DNA of 64,000 nt from positions 18,963,004 to 19,027,003 of the forward strand of contig OX453283.1 in assembly GCA_949710005.1 (NCBI GenBank), read 5' to 3'. Shown in pieces: positions 10,728 through 20,775 of this stretch. The position numbers were made by a program, and so were the translations under genes. The notes beneath the pieces were generated by a model, which searched no databases, had not been told where the DNA came from, and worked only from the letters and a program-made list of their open reading frames with translations. Each line of letters opens with the position of its first letter. Within the stretch, counting starts at the first letter, position 1. This DNA is from Ricordea florida. Lineage: Eukaryota > Cnidaria > Anthozoa > Corallimorpharia > Ricordeidae.

Positions 10728-11831
10728 ATGGTTGGAGACGAAAATGTAGAGTCTTTGTCGTCTGAAGAGTGCTCAAGGTAGTGCTTTTGCCTTTTGGTTT
10801 TCGTTAAAATGCAACCGGTTACATTAAAATCGAAAGTCATACAAACTTTGTGCAATATGTCTGCTCATTAAATTTGTATTTATTCATGAGGTTTGTCCTA
10901 ATGCAAAGAAAAAATACCATGGGTCTTTAGGCTAACCTCGACCCGGGGAAAACAACGGTTCCCGCTTGCTGCATTCAACCGCCTAAAGAAGGAAAGGACG
11001 CAGGCTATTGTCGATGCTACGGCACAAATAAGCGAGTTGAGATCTCAACTTGATGAAAACAAGGCAGAGTTGGATGCTTTGAAGAAACAATTGCACAAGA
11101 CTGAAGAAAAAATTCGAAGAAAGCGAAAGGTTTGTTATTATTGTTTGCAATAGACTCGACTGTTTAATACATGAAATTAATCTCCTGAATTGTCAATGTT
11201 TTTCCTTGGTAATGGAATTATAATAACTATAAGCTTAAGATGATTTCTGTCCCATTTACATCGAAGCTAGGCATATTGTAAGCTTAAATTATGGCTCTTC
11301 CTTCGCTCTAGTCTGTCTATTAATTTATTTAGATATAAATAAGAAGATGACAGTCAAATGAAGTGATACTCTGCATAAAATTAAGCCTCTGATTTCATTT
11401 GCATTATCCCCTAAGGAAGTAAAATAATGATTTATTGATCCTTGTTAACACTACTTTCCCTAGATTTTATACATTTGTTTATTTATTTACTTATTTATTT
11501 AGTTATTTGTTTATTTATATTAATTATTTATTTATTTATATTATTTATATATTTATTTATTTTTGTTGCCATCACAACTGAACAGATTGCTGATCTTGAA
11601 AATCTAGAGGACGTCGACAGTGGAGTGGCCAAGAAGAAAAAAGATGACAGGAGACCTAATGTCACTAGTGTAGTGAATCCAACATGTAGTGAAAAGTTAA
11701 ACCTTTCTAGGAAACAATTTCTTATACGTAGAAAGAAAACCCTGTCAGCACTAAGGCCAATCCATACAAGTACAGCAGCACGTGAAGACAACAAGCCAGT
11801 CCTTGTGACTCCTATATTCCAAAGAGGGTGA
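10728..11831 (+). CDS. Coiled-coil protein of the 5.36-kb element, three exons
   Basis: Exons 10728-10777, 10931-11129 and 11586-11831 join in frame (AAG/GTAGTG donor, TTTAG acceptor, AAAG/GTTTGT donor, GAACAG acceptor) and encode about 164 residues. It starts MVGDENVESLSSEECSR. The middle is a clear heptad-type coiled coil (IVDATAQISELRSQLDENK, then LDALKKQLHKTEEKI). A basic KKKK segment follows, then RRKKTLSALRPIHTS. It lies wholly inside the element and is read from its left end. I know no family; a DNA-binding or accessory role for transposition is only a guess. Confidence 0.55.
11460..11562. repeat. (TTTA)n microsatellite
   Basis: Imperfect TTTA repeats in the last intron of the coiled-coil gene. 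Confidence 0.9.
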
Positions 11832-12373
11832 GGGACGGTGATAATAGGCTTTGTTTGTGAGGTCTTTTAAAATCTAGTACAGACGACAGCGGTTGCACGA
11901 TCTGCACAAGCAGTGTAATGAACATGGTCAAACAGAGTGTTGCTGCTGGAAAAGTAACCCCTGAACTCAAGCAGTTTCTTTCATAATTCAGATTCAGCTA
12001 ATAACAAGTGCTGAGATACTCTCAAGAGTGATCAAAATCCAATTTCTCATTGTATATACCATTTAAGCAATTCAATTTAATACAAGCAGGCATTTGTTGT
12101 GACTACAATTCAGAATTAATATTTTGATTATCAAGCACAAAATTCTCCTAAAGCTCTAAAGAAAAGGAGAAATATGCATTTTAAACATCAGACAGAAATT
12201 TGCCAATCACAGTTATGTATTGTAAATATAACTCATCGGTGTATTTAGTAACAGCTTTGAAGCAACCGGCCATTGTATAGTACAAAGAGTTGTGACATGT
12301 ATGCATGTAGGGTTAAATACTCAACATCACAGCCCTTTAAAACTGTGAGACTTAACCATCTTCACCTGATTGC
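11832..12373. other. Non-coding interior of the 5.36-kb element
   Basis: AT-rich 3' flank of the coiled-coil gene up to the nested element; nothing recognised. Confidence 0.6.
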
Positions 12374-13454
12374 AGTTGTGACCTCTCACGCGAAAACGTA
12401 CACTAACGGCTTTCTGCCGAACGGGTAAAATGCACGGCTACCGAACGGGTAACGCACGGCTCACAAAGCCGTGTGGAACGGGTGAAACTGCACGGCTGAA
12501 CGGCTCGTAATTTATTCTGAACGCACGGTCATGAACTACTGAACGGCTTTCGAAAAATTTGGAACGCCTAGCGATGAACGGAGGAACGGCTTACAATTTA
12601 TTCTGAACGCACAGCAATGAACGGTGGAACGGCTTACAATTTATTCGGAACGGATAGCGATGAACGGCGGAACGGCTTATGAAAAAAAATTATTGTGAAC
12701 GTGTAGCTACGAACGGCTGAACGGCTAATGAAGATTTTGAACCGACAGCTGTGAACGAGCCGACTGGTAAACCTAAAGTTTTAAACAGATAGCTGTAAAT
12801 GCCCGAACGCGAAAAGACAGAATTAATTCGTGATGGTATGCAGACGGTGCAGAAATATTATACCAGCGGCGGTAAATTTCAAGCTCAAAACAACAAAAAA
12901 TAACTTTGAACTGACAACCAAATGTTTCGAAAATCCACTAATAACTTAAATCTCTTCGGCTTGAACCCAGAGTGGCTAAAAAGTATAATTAATTTTAATC
13001 GATCAAGCGAACAAGCAAAGATATAAACGTAAACATACTAAACATGAAACGAGACGCAAAAGGTCAAATTTTAATTACATTACTTTCTTTCGTTTGTACG
13101 TGCGAGTTTCTTTCTCCAGACAATCCTTTTTTTGGATAAGTATGCTATTCTATACTGAGATTAATTTTTATTACAACTTTCTCTGGGCCAGAAAACAGAT
13201 CACAGACTTGCAGCGAAAAGAAAAACAAAACAGCTGAACTGCAAGCGGACTCTGTTCTGCTCAGTGAAGCATGACTTTGCGAGTCAAAATCTGACAAAAT
13301 TTGCATACGATTGACAAATCACCGTGACAGGTAACGCAACAGCAGCCAACCTGTTTCGAGCAATTCGACAGAATGGCGCGTTGTCGTGGCAACTGCGCTA
13401 TAAGCTCGCGTGCTTGTCCACGAGCATTATCACACTCTTCACAAACCAACAATC

Positions 13455-13649
13455 ATGGCGGAACGCGATCAAGCTGACGTAGTCGATTGTGAAGAGATCA
13501 TAGCTAAAGTTAAAACGTTTTTACAAGATGGATGCGGGTGCTCTCAAGGTACAAAAGGAGGGCAATGTTCCCAGCAATTTGAGGAGACAACTGTGCTGCG
13601 AGATAAATTTTTGATCTTTTGGCACGCGCCGACGAGACTTGTTTGCTAA
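13455..13649 (+). pseudogene. N-terminal exon of a cysteine-motif TE protein, truncated
   Basis: The ORF starts MAERDQADVVDCEEIIAKV and contains FLQDGCGCS followed by GGQCSQQFEE. That Cys pattern is one I recall at the N-terminus of a repeated cnidarian TE-encoded protein whose remainder (LDLVILANIQAF-like) is missing here. After VLRDK the reading frame enters the sequence that is repeated at 13812-13863, so the exon is truncated by an internal deletion. It sits in the middle of the nested element and is its only coding remnant. Confidence 0.5.
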
Positions 13650-13864
13650 TTGATTGTCTATTGAAGCATCACGGCAAGTAGCTAAAAAAATGATATCTCT
13701 GGTTCTATTTGGCATAAATCGGTGATTTAAACGGTCAAATCTTCGTTAAACCAAGAAATGATGTACTATGATAGTTAATATGATGCGCCGTGAACATTTA
13801 CTAACTTTTTTGGCGAGATAAATTTTTGATCTTTTGGCACGCGCCGACGAGACTTGTTTGCTAA
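13598..13864. repeat. 50-bp direct duplication inside the nested element
   Basis: The sequence from GCGAGATAAATTTTTGATC through CGACGAGACTTGTTTGCTAATT occurs at about 13598-13652 and again at about 13812-13866, identical over more than 50 bp with 160 bp between. A deletion junction or local duplication in a non-autonomous derivative would explain it. Confidence 0.85.
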
Positions 13865-14641
13865 TTATTTGCTTTGACGGCTGTCACAGGCTAATGCACA
13901 AATAGAGTTCTCTCATCTTGAATAAAATCGAACATCATTCTGCGTTCACAAAAATAATCTTTTCGCAACGTGAACTTGCGTTTAAATTTTATTGTTGTTG
14001 AAGATATCGTGTTGCAACGGTGGAAGATTCCGGTTTTGGTTTGTAATGAGAAAATATATTGTCTTGCCGGGCAAAAGATTTCGCAACCATCATTCTGTTT
14101 GTTTTAAAGGGTAGTTTAAACGTGTCACGGTAAGATAAAATCTGAAGGATAACATTTTCAGATGTTGACGAAATAATTTTTTAATTACATGTAATTCTTT
14201 CGCCGCCGACGTAAACTTCCGTCCAAATGTAAACAAACGCAATCGCCTTGAACTAGTATCAAAATCTTAGAAAATCGCTCGCACGGACGTACAGTTCTGA
14301 ACGGATGACCTTTCCGCTCGCACGGATGTAATTTTTTACTGAACGGTTCACTCAAGCCACTCGCACGGATGCAAAGTTTTCCTGAACGGATGACCTTAGC
14401 CGTGCGCACGTATGGAAATTTTTTCTGAACGGATGACCTTACCCGTGCGCACGTATGGAAATTTTTTCTGAACGGATGACCTTAGCCGTGCGCACGTATG
14501 GAAATTTTTTCGGAACGGCTGACCTTGGCCGTGCGCACGTATGGAAATTTTTTCGGAACGGATGATGAACGGCTCGTGCACGGTTTTCCGTGTAAGAACG
14601 GAAAAGCCATAGTGTACGTTTTCGCGTGAGAGGTCACAGTT

Positions 14642-15058
14642 GCCAGTCATAATATTCACTAATGAATTTTCAATTTATAGCCCTAATTTTTTACACTGAG
14701 AAACATTTGGTAGTTACAATAATTATTGTTTGCAATTATATGGTTATATATAATAATTATAATACAGATATCATAATTTTGTCAATATAGAGCTTATATT
14801 TTCAATAATATAATCCTACTATAAAATAAGGATTTTTAAAAATGTATAATACCTCTATTTTAAAAAAGTAAGATATTGTAAAAAAACACCATGCAATATA
14901 AATCAATATGACAATAGATATTAGTAAAAAAAGGTCAATATATATTGATCTGCAGTGTAAATTCAAAACTGTATGTTTCATAAATGAATGTAAGTCAGAC
15001 TGCACAATAAACAGCTGGCACACAACATGGAACATGCAACCTGCATGCACAATTAATT
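14642..15058. other. Non-coding interior of the 5.36-kb element
   Basis: AT-rich 3' flank of the right-hand gene; no feature recognised. Confidence 0.6.
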
Positions 15059-15712
15059 TCAGTGCTGCTGGACACCACTCGTATTCCAATAGCCATAGTG
15101 AAATTTCACCATCAAGACTTCATTTTTTTTGTGGAAGTTCAACTCCAAAGGCTTTTCCTCAGAAACAACCACCTCACATCTTTCCAATGAGTCATTCAAT
15201 GAATTTTCCATTGGTTTCCTCAAAATGGACTCCTGGTTCACTTCAGACCCATCGAGGTCCATTCTTGCGAACAAGTATCTTGCCTTTCTTATGTGTGTTA
15301 TCCTGTGTTTCACAAGAGTCGTAGTTTCTGTTGTCTGGTGACCATAGTTTGTTCGTGCCATTACATCTTTAGACAGGCAACTAAACACCTCTTCTGGCAT
15401 ATCCATGGTGAATTCCCCAAGCCACGGATTCGCTAATTTTGGTCGGGTATGCAAGCGGCGAATAATCTTCGTATGTGCCTTTCTTAAAGCCCTTGCCACC
15501 ATTCTTCGAGCGGGCAGTAACCTTTGCACATTAGCAAAGGTAGATCGCCTGCTAAATTTCTCCTCTAGGACATCCACAGCAACTTCAAGCTCGGAAAAGA
15601 AGTCGTTCACTTTTTTAATACCATTCCCGCTTGAAGTCTGTCCCAAGCAGTCAGATTTGGCGCGTTGTAAAGGTCTTCGAAGCGATTCGGAAAAGTTCAC
15701 ATTGGCGGCCAT
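15059..15712 (-). CDS. Right-hand gene of the 5.36-kb element, unknown protein
   Basis: A 217-residue ORF read inward from the right TIR. I place the start at 15712 (MAANVNFSES) because AAGATGGCCGCC there mirrors the left end; the frame is also open further upstream through the TIR. Visible stretches include FFSELEVAVDVLEEKFSRR, LLPARRMVARALRKAHTKI and ITHIRKARYLFARMDLDG, a helical, basic protein. It has no Cys/His cluster and no DDE motif that I can see. It may be the first exon of a larger gene whose rest was lost when the nested element arrived. Confidence 0.5.
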   Translation of the reverse strand: MAANVNFSESLRRPLQRAKSDCLGQTSSGNGIKKVNDFFSELEVAVDVLEEKFSRRSTFANVQRLLPARRMVARALRKAHTKIIRRLHTRPKLANPWLGEFTMDMPEEVFSCLSKDVMARTNYGHQTTETTTLVKHRITHIRKARYLFARMDLDGSEVNQESILRKPMENSLNDSLERCEVVVSEEKPLELNFHKKNEVLMVKFHYGYWNTSGVQQH

Positions 15713-15825
15713 CTTGGATTTTTTAGTTACAAAATTACACTTTAGCCGCCATCTTGGATTTTTCCCATGATTGCCTCCGCGCTTCCGATGACCCATTTGA
15801 GGGGTGGTCTGGCCCCGCCGTGAGA

Positions 15826-15863
15826 ACTTGCAAACACACTTAACAGGTGGGTTCAAGAAAAAT
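15826..15863 (+). pseudogene. RING-finger exon, part beyond the insertion
   Basis: Directly after the AGA duplication the RING frame continues as LANTLNRWVQEK and ends at a GTAAAC donor. The matching acceptor at 16308 restores a Cys codon and the frame of the next exon. Confidence 0.5.
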
Positions 15864-16308
15864 GTAAACTTGCTTGATGATGTGAAAGAAAAAATAACTC
15901 TTTGGTCAAAACAGTTTCCGATTTCAATCAAACGTACACTACACTGACGGAATTTAATAAAATACGTAAATACATACATACGAATAGAAACAATCATGTA
16001 CATTTTGTAGAAGCTTACTTGCCAGGGCTTTTCAGCCACAATATACTACGATTACAAAAAATATAAGGTAAATGAAAAATTACGTACCAGCTATTGATAA
16101 GATTTCATTTTAATATGAAAATGAATATTTAGTTTTTAATATAAAATCCAAAAACAGGAAGAAACGACTTTGCTGATAATGTAAATATACTTCATTAGCT
16201 TTACATACGACCACAAGCTCTAGTCGCTCAAGTTATTGAAGGATTGTACTGACCTGTTATACTGACGAGGTGTCTTGATTTCAATACTTTTTTTTATGTA
16301 TCTGGCAG

Positions 16309-16520
16309 GTGAAAACGATGACATCGACGCCGCCGAAGAAGACGATGGCACCGACGACCAGGATGATGAAACCGACGATGAAGAGAACGAGTCAAAATTC
16401 GATGAAAAGTCATTCAAGGAACGAATTATTAAGATACAGGAGAAAGCTGTTCTCCGATTCTCAGCATTGCCTCATCGAGACAATAGGCTGATCAACAGAT
16501 CAGACAAGACGACCACATAA
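16309..16520 (+). pseudogene. Acidic C-terminal exon of the RING gene
   Basis: After a TATCTGGCAG acceptor the exon encodes ENDDIDAAEEDDGTDDQDDE, a strongly acidic tail, then a short basic/helical segment (FKERIIKIQEKAVLR) and a stop. Phase matches the 15863 donor. Assignment to the RING gene rests on strand, phase and position. Confidence 0.45.
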
Positions 16521-17136
16521 ACAATGGCACACTCCGGCTGAAGACACGTGGAACTCCAAGAACGCCTGAATGACCACTAAAAACGGCTTCTTTAGAAGCC
16601 ACTCAATATGCAAAAGTCAATGACCAGTAAACAGGGCAACCTTCTTCATAAAGTCGATCGTAGGTTGTTTGTAAGATCAGTGAGATCCAGCATCTTTGCG
16701 TATTCATGCAACATGCCTCGTGCACGTCCGCCATGTTCTTATCAAAAAATATCAAAAGCACGCGCAGGCGCATTACTGTTAAGCAACGTCCATTGCGTCA
16801 TTTTGCTCAGCCAATCAGCGGTTTTTCTGCCTTGTCACTGTGGACTGTTACTAATCACCAATCGTAAACAAAGTTGCTGGGAAAGCTTAAAAAAAATGAT
16901 CATCGACATTGCTCTTTGCTTTATTCAACTAACCGTGGTTATGACTAAATTCCCGACACGGAAACATCGCAAAAGAAGGAAAAAGGTTACACAATAACAT
17001 ATCACCTCGATTCGTTAGTGATACGTAAGTAAGTATAAGTAAGTAATAACTTTATTCGGACTACTGATTACAACATGTTAACAAAATATAGTATAGGCCA
17101 AAACTGGATGATGACGGGTTTTGTTTTAGATCTTAC
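16521..17136. other. Gene-free stretch with CCAAT boxes and a possible LINE tail
   Basis: Around 16770-16850 there are GCGCAGGCGC and two CCAAT motifs (CCAATCAG, CACCAATCG), promoter-like but unattached to a gene. At about 17020-17060 the minus strand reads GAATAAAGTTATTAC followed by CTTA-type repeats, which looks like the 3' tail of a LINE. Confidence 0.4.
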
Positions 17137-17607
17137 CGTTTTAGACGTTTTACCAACTTTTAGGATGGTGCTGATCACGTAAGGAATTAAACTGATCGCT
17201 TTATCGCGTTTCTTCAGCAAAATCACTGCAGCCGTGTAAACACCAGGGTGCCTGACAGGATCGTAAGTGGCAGTGCCAGCTGGATCTGCAGCAGCCAAAA
17301 TGCACGGCAGGAAAAGAGGGGCTTTGGTCTGCAGTTCTGTTCCTACGGCTTGCCACGAAAAGTTGACCATTGCTTCTTTTGTCAAACCCCTAAGTAGCGA
17401 TGGGTTGGCCGTCGAACACAACCGTTTACATTCCTTTGAAATATCACTGCATATCCTGCTCTGAATAGCTTCTTTCAGGTTGGGACTTTCCATTGCTGCA
17501 TCTGCCAGGGCTTTAAAGTTGCTCCCTCTAGTTAATGCTTTTCCAAGGCAATGTAATTCTGGAGGCAAATTGCCCGATTTCTTGCCAGACTCATAAGTGA
17601 CAACAGC
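17137..17607 (-). CDS. DUF6589-type gene, exon 2
   Basis: Bounded by a TCCTTGCAG acceptor and an AACG/GTAAGA donor, 157 codons, open and phase 0 on both sides. It begins AVVTYESGKKSGNLPPE and ends SLIPYVISTILKVGKTSKT. The latter motif is, from memory, the family segment that immediately precedes the LNHLGITMSP region found at the left edge of the window. That gives good reason to join it across the intervening 16.6 kb. Confidence 0.7.
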
Positions 17608-17735
17608 CTGCAAGGAAATTTACCTCAACTGTGATGAAATAATAATTGAGCTTTAAATTTCATTACATGGTGTGAAATAACAATTGTCAGCCTGGTACAC
17701 ACAAGCATATACAACATTTAATCGCATGTACAAAC

Positions 17736-18341
17736 CTGTACTTTGCAGACGCTGCCCTCGCAAATTCCCCGCGACATAATGTTGGCTGCGACTGGAACGA
17801 ATGCTGGAATCATCGACGCCGGTGATCTTGAAGATGGCAAAACATCCAAGGGCATTATATTAAGCAGAAGACCTTTTTCGCCTTCCTCCTGTATTCCACT
17901 GCCAAAATTTAAACTTTTCGCAATCCGTTTATTCGTCCGTTGATCATGAACATCATGATTATTATGAGCGGGCTTAGTTGGCGCAATCGTGCTTGGTGAA
18001 AGTGAGGAATCCGACGGAACGCCACGTTTGAACCTATTCGTCGAAGCAAAGCTCTTTTTTAGCTCAGTCTTCAACAGTTTTTCCTCCTCTTGAAGTTTCT
18101 CAAGACGTTTGATCTTCTTGTAGCAACGATCGTTGCACAAATATCGTTCGACGTCAACGGCGCTTATGTTTATGTCCAAAACAATGGCCACCCTTTCAGC
18201 CAGATCTTGAACTTTTCCTGTCAAACTTGTTCTTTTTCGTGAATCAGTTTGCTGTGTACCGCAAAACAGGCATCCGGAAGAACTTGAAGCTGAACATTTT
18301 ATGGGTGTTTCACCGCTAGACTTCAAACTCGCTTCAGCCAT
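17736..18341 (-). CDS. DUF6589-type gene, exon 1
   Basis: Start codon at 18341 (MAEASLKSSGETP). A zinc-ribbon-like N-terminus follows: GCLFCGTQQTDSRKR and, 40 residues on, RYLCNDRCYKKIKRLEKLQ, leading into a coiled coil. The middle is low-complexity (SDSSLSPSTIAPTKP). The exon ends CKVQ at a CAG/GTTTGT donor in phase 0. The Cys pair plus coiled coil is the usual opening of these proteins, whose function is unknown. An earlier in-frame Met exists but the one chosen opens directly into conserved-looking sequence. Confidence 0.7.
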
Positions 18342-18892
18342 TAAAATAACTACATCTGAAATTGTAAACACCGCGCGGAAAACAGCGAGCAATCCTTTTA
18401 AAACACGTACAGCATGTTTGCACTGTTGGCGCGAGATAGCATATGTTTTGTACCCGATGACATTTCCGGTGACCAGTAACGATGCATAAATTAAATTTTG
18501 AATTTACGTCACAGACACGATTGGTAGCTCACGCGTCCAGCCGTCTTTTCGGGGGGTGAGCGCAGGCTCATCTCCCGAAACAGCGGCTGTTAATCAAGCC
18601 TATAGCAATAAGGGCCCTGCAGAACCTAAAAAGCCAAAATACAACCTCTAACTTTAACAATGATTAAAAGCTTGTGATCTATGGAATTCTAAAATATGAG
18701 TCTTAAAAATCATACCTGGATTAAGATCCTTCATTTCATTTGGAATATAATTAAAAAGATTTGATCCACTAAAATAAAAGGACTTCCTTGTTTTGCAATG
18801 AAACAATATAATCTTCACTCTCCATCATTATTATGTGATTAAAACAAAACAGGATAAAATGTCCATTACATTTACTTGCTTCAAGAACAAAC

Positions 18893-19050
18893 CTGGCCAT
18901 CCACATTTTTCGTGCCATGAAATAACTCTCGTAAATCACCATTGTAATCCTCAAATGGAAAGCATGAGTTTGACCACAAAGGACCGAGATCTCTCACAAC
19001 TTCAGGAAGATGCAACAACTGATGAACGTTAAAGGTCTGAAACTGCTTTC
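18893..19050 (-). pseudogene. CACTA/EnSpm transposase, C-terminal exon (DUF4218-like)
   Basis: A TTTATTTCAG acceptor and CCAG/GTTTGT donor bound a block reading FNVHQLLHLPEVVRDLGPLW, then SNSCFPFEDYNG and LFHGT. This is the conserved block downstream of the TNP2-like transposase core in plant and animal CACTA elements. It completes a codon begun in the exon near 19333. A further block at 18715-18770 (NLFNYIPNEMKDLNP) is open but does not fit the phase. Confidence 0.7.
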
Positions 19051-19332
19051 CTGAAATAAAACAGTAGGAATTCTGTAATATTTCCTTTTGTAAGAGCTGG
19101 AAATAGAGCTTTATACATAATTATGGTACCTAGGTACCATACTTTAGGATCTCTTGAAAATAATGCAAGTACTGTAAATGTAATACTTGACATCAATATT
19201 TTTCTGGCCATAATACAAGGACACATCAATGTCGAGTTAGCTGAGTTTGAGTTACCGGGGTCCTACTGTATTCAGGGATATATGGACTCTCAGCTATTAA
19301 TAGTATCACTATACATTACATGTATAATGCTT

Positions 19333-19508
19333 ACCAAAAAAAAGAGCTTGTGCAGCAAAAAGCCTCAAATATGTATGAGCTTCATGTAATTCTTCTTGTG
19401 AAATTGACCGCTTAAGTAACCTGAAAATACCACCAGTCAGATGTGATGGTCAGATGGGAGGTATCTGCTCAACAAAGGTGTGGCATAGTAGAGAAGAAAT
19501 GCCCGTTT
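19333..19508 (-). pseudogene. CACTA/EnSpm transposase, exon with frameshift
   Basis: After a TTATTTTCCAG acceptor the exon reads EKRAFLLYYATPLLSRYLPS, then a one-base shift near 19440 moves it to the frame GGIFRLLKRSISQEELHEAH. It ends before GGTAAGC. Order matches the family, where this block lies between the DYMHC block and the FNVHQLLH block. Confidence 0.6.
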
Positions 19509-20036
19509 CTCTGAAGCTGGAAAATAATAAGGTACCTTACAAATAAACAGGTACCACACTTATGCAAATGTCCAGCCAAATTCACGTAACCTTTCTGGCC
19601 AGTCAAATTTATCAGATAAATAACTCTTAAAAAGGGGCCCATGAAACAAAACTGATCTTATATATTTCCAAAAAAATCATTGCTTGGAGCTTATAGCACT
19701 TTAAAACACTTATTGCCAACAATAACATTAAACTACCATACACATTAAATTTCCCATCATTCCAAATTATATTGAAATCTGGTGTATGCACCACAGTGTG
19801 AAATATTAAAACAGCATGGAAATTTTAATTTATTTCATTTTCACTACGATCAAATGTCACTGGTCAGCATGACCATTAAGAGGAAGGGTTGACCCAGTTA
19901 ACTACACAATCAGTCTGGACATTGACCCTGCCCCGCCATTATTTCAAGCCCTGTTTTACCTAGTAATTTTGAATGTCCAATCATTATACACGTACTTGAA
20001 TTAATTTCTAATATTTTAATTAAGAATACACTCTAC

Positions 20037-20282
20037 CTTTCCAGTCTTTGACATCTGACAGATTTCTTGGGGTGCGGGTTATTTCACAAGTCGGTGTTAT
20101 TGCAGTTAATTCCTCACTGATCTCCTCCATTTTAGAACCCAAATAAAAACTCTGCTTAGAATTAGACTTATTAAGCCACTGTGAAATCAATTGATCAACT
20201 ACGCCCTCGCAGACGCAGTGCATATAATCCACAACTGTTCCTCTAATAACATCATACAGTGGGAGACCAACAACACCTTCAA
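20037..20282 (-). pseudogene. CACTA/EnSpm transposase, DYMHC block exon
   Basis: Acceptor TTTGCAG and donor AAAG/GTAGAG bound 82 codons with VEGVVGLPLYDVIRGTVVDY, MHCVCEGVVDQL and EITRTPRNLSDVKDWKG. The D-Y-M-H-C and R-T-P-R-x-L motifs are hallmarks of the TNP2-like transposase of CACTA elements. Confidence 0.75.
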
Positions 20283-20495
20283 CTGCAAACTGAAATTATT
20301 AAAAACACAAGGATTAGCCATGTACATAATGTAGCTTCTTGTTTTGAAATTGTGGTAAACATGTACAAGTTCAAGGAAAAAAGAACATTTTTCATATTAT
20401 TCATCAGTGTCACTGTTTTGACTTCTGGCACAATAGATGTTTTCTAGCCTGCACACTCAAATGAAACACATTCTTCTTTCCTTGACTTCTTTGCC

Positions 20496-20775
20496 TTAGT
20501 GCTTCAAGGGCTTGTTGTTTGACTTCCTTTTTCCTGGATGCCCTGTCGCAGCAGCAAAAGTTTTGTTGAATGGGTAGACCTGGCACATTCGTCTCCTGTT
20601 TCCTTTACCAGGACCAAGGTCAAGGTGTTCACCAGCCTCCTTGCAATGTCCACAACCACAATAACCATTATACTGCTTGATAGCTTGCCACATGGAACGT
20701 GCAGGTGCATCAACTGACATGTCTAGGACAATGGCTTTAAAAATTATAGAGTCTGTCAATGACACACCTGCAGTG
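20496..20775 (-). pseudogene. CACTA/EnSpm transposase, cysteine block exon
   Basis: The block reads FKAIVLDMSVDAPARSMWQ, then QYNGYCGCGHCKEAGEH and RRMCQVYPFNKTFA. The Y-x-G-C-x-x-C pattern is the cysteine block that precedes the DYMHC block in these transposases. Near 20530 the likely continuation (KQQALEALRQRS) is in another frame, a one-base indel in an A-rich run. With the shift near 19440 this marks a dead copy. Further 5' exons probably lie at 20930-21450 but are unclear. Confidence 0.65.

Larger units (their letters stand above)
12378..14637. mobile_element. Nested 2.26-kb TIR element with subterminal repeats
   Basis: A perfect 28-bp inverted repeat starting GTGACCTCTCACGCGAAAAC bounds the element, and AGTT is duplicated on both sides (12374-12377, 14638-14641). 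Both subterminal zones are built of repeats around GAACGG and ACGGCT. The right zone has a regular 43-bp period with GAACGG at 14384, 14427, 14470, 14513 and 14556; the left zone has looser copies (GAACGGCTTACAATTTATTC). Such repeats usually are transposase-binding arrays. The interior holds the N-terminal exon of a TE gene and a 50-bp internal duplication. A 4-bp duplication points to a Chapaev- or Sola-like group, but no transposase core remains. Confidence 0.85.
10465..15822. mobile_element. Unclassified TIR element with two divergent-end genes and 3-bp target duplication
   Basis: The ends are a perfect 29-bp inverted repeat starting CACGGCGGGGCCAGACC and ending CTCAAATG. The flanks are AGA on both sides (10462-10464, 15823-15825). 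Just inside each TIR lies a copy of CAAGATGGCGGC, a YY1-type initiator, from which a gene reads inward: a three-exon coiled-coil gene from the left and a 217-codon ORF from the right. A CAC terminus with a 3-bp duplication recalls CMC-type (CACTA-related) elements, but I recognise no DDE core, so the class is open. A second TIR element is nested at 12378-14637 and may have replaced part of the interior. Confidence 0.8.

Noticed and set aside
12381..12780. Spaced GAACGG repeats looked like a CRISPR-style array
   Set aside because: Spacing is irregular, repeats are imperfect, and the block is paired with an inverted array inside TIRs in a eukaryotic element.
14908..15770. Plus-strand ORFs over 14.9-15.8 kb
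   Set aside because: Shadows of the longer minus-strand gene at 15059-15712, lacking motifs.
16608..16997. 129-codon ORF downstream of the RING gene
   Set aside because: Composition is not protein-like, no family motif, and it overlaps promoter-like CCAAT sequence.
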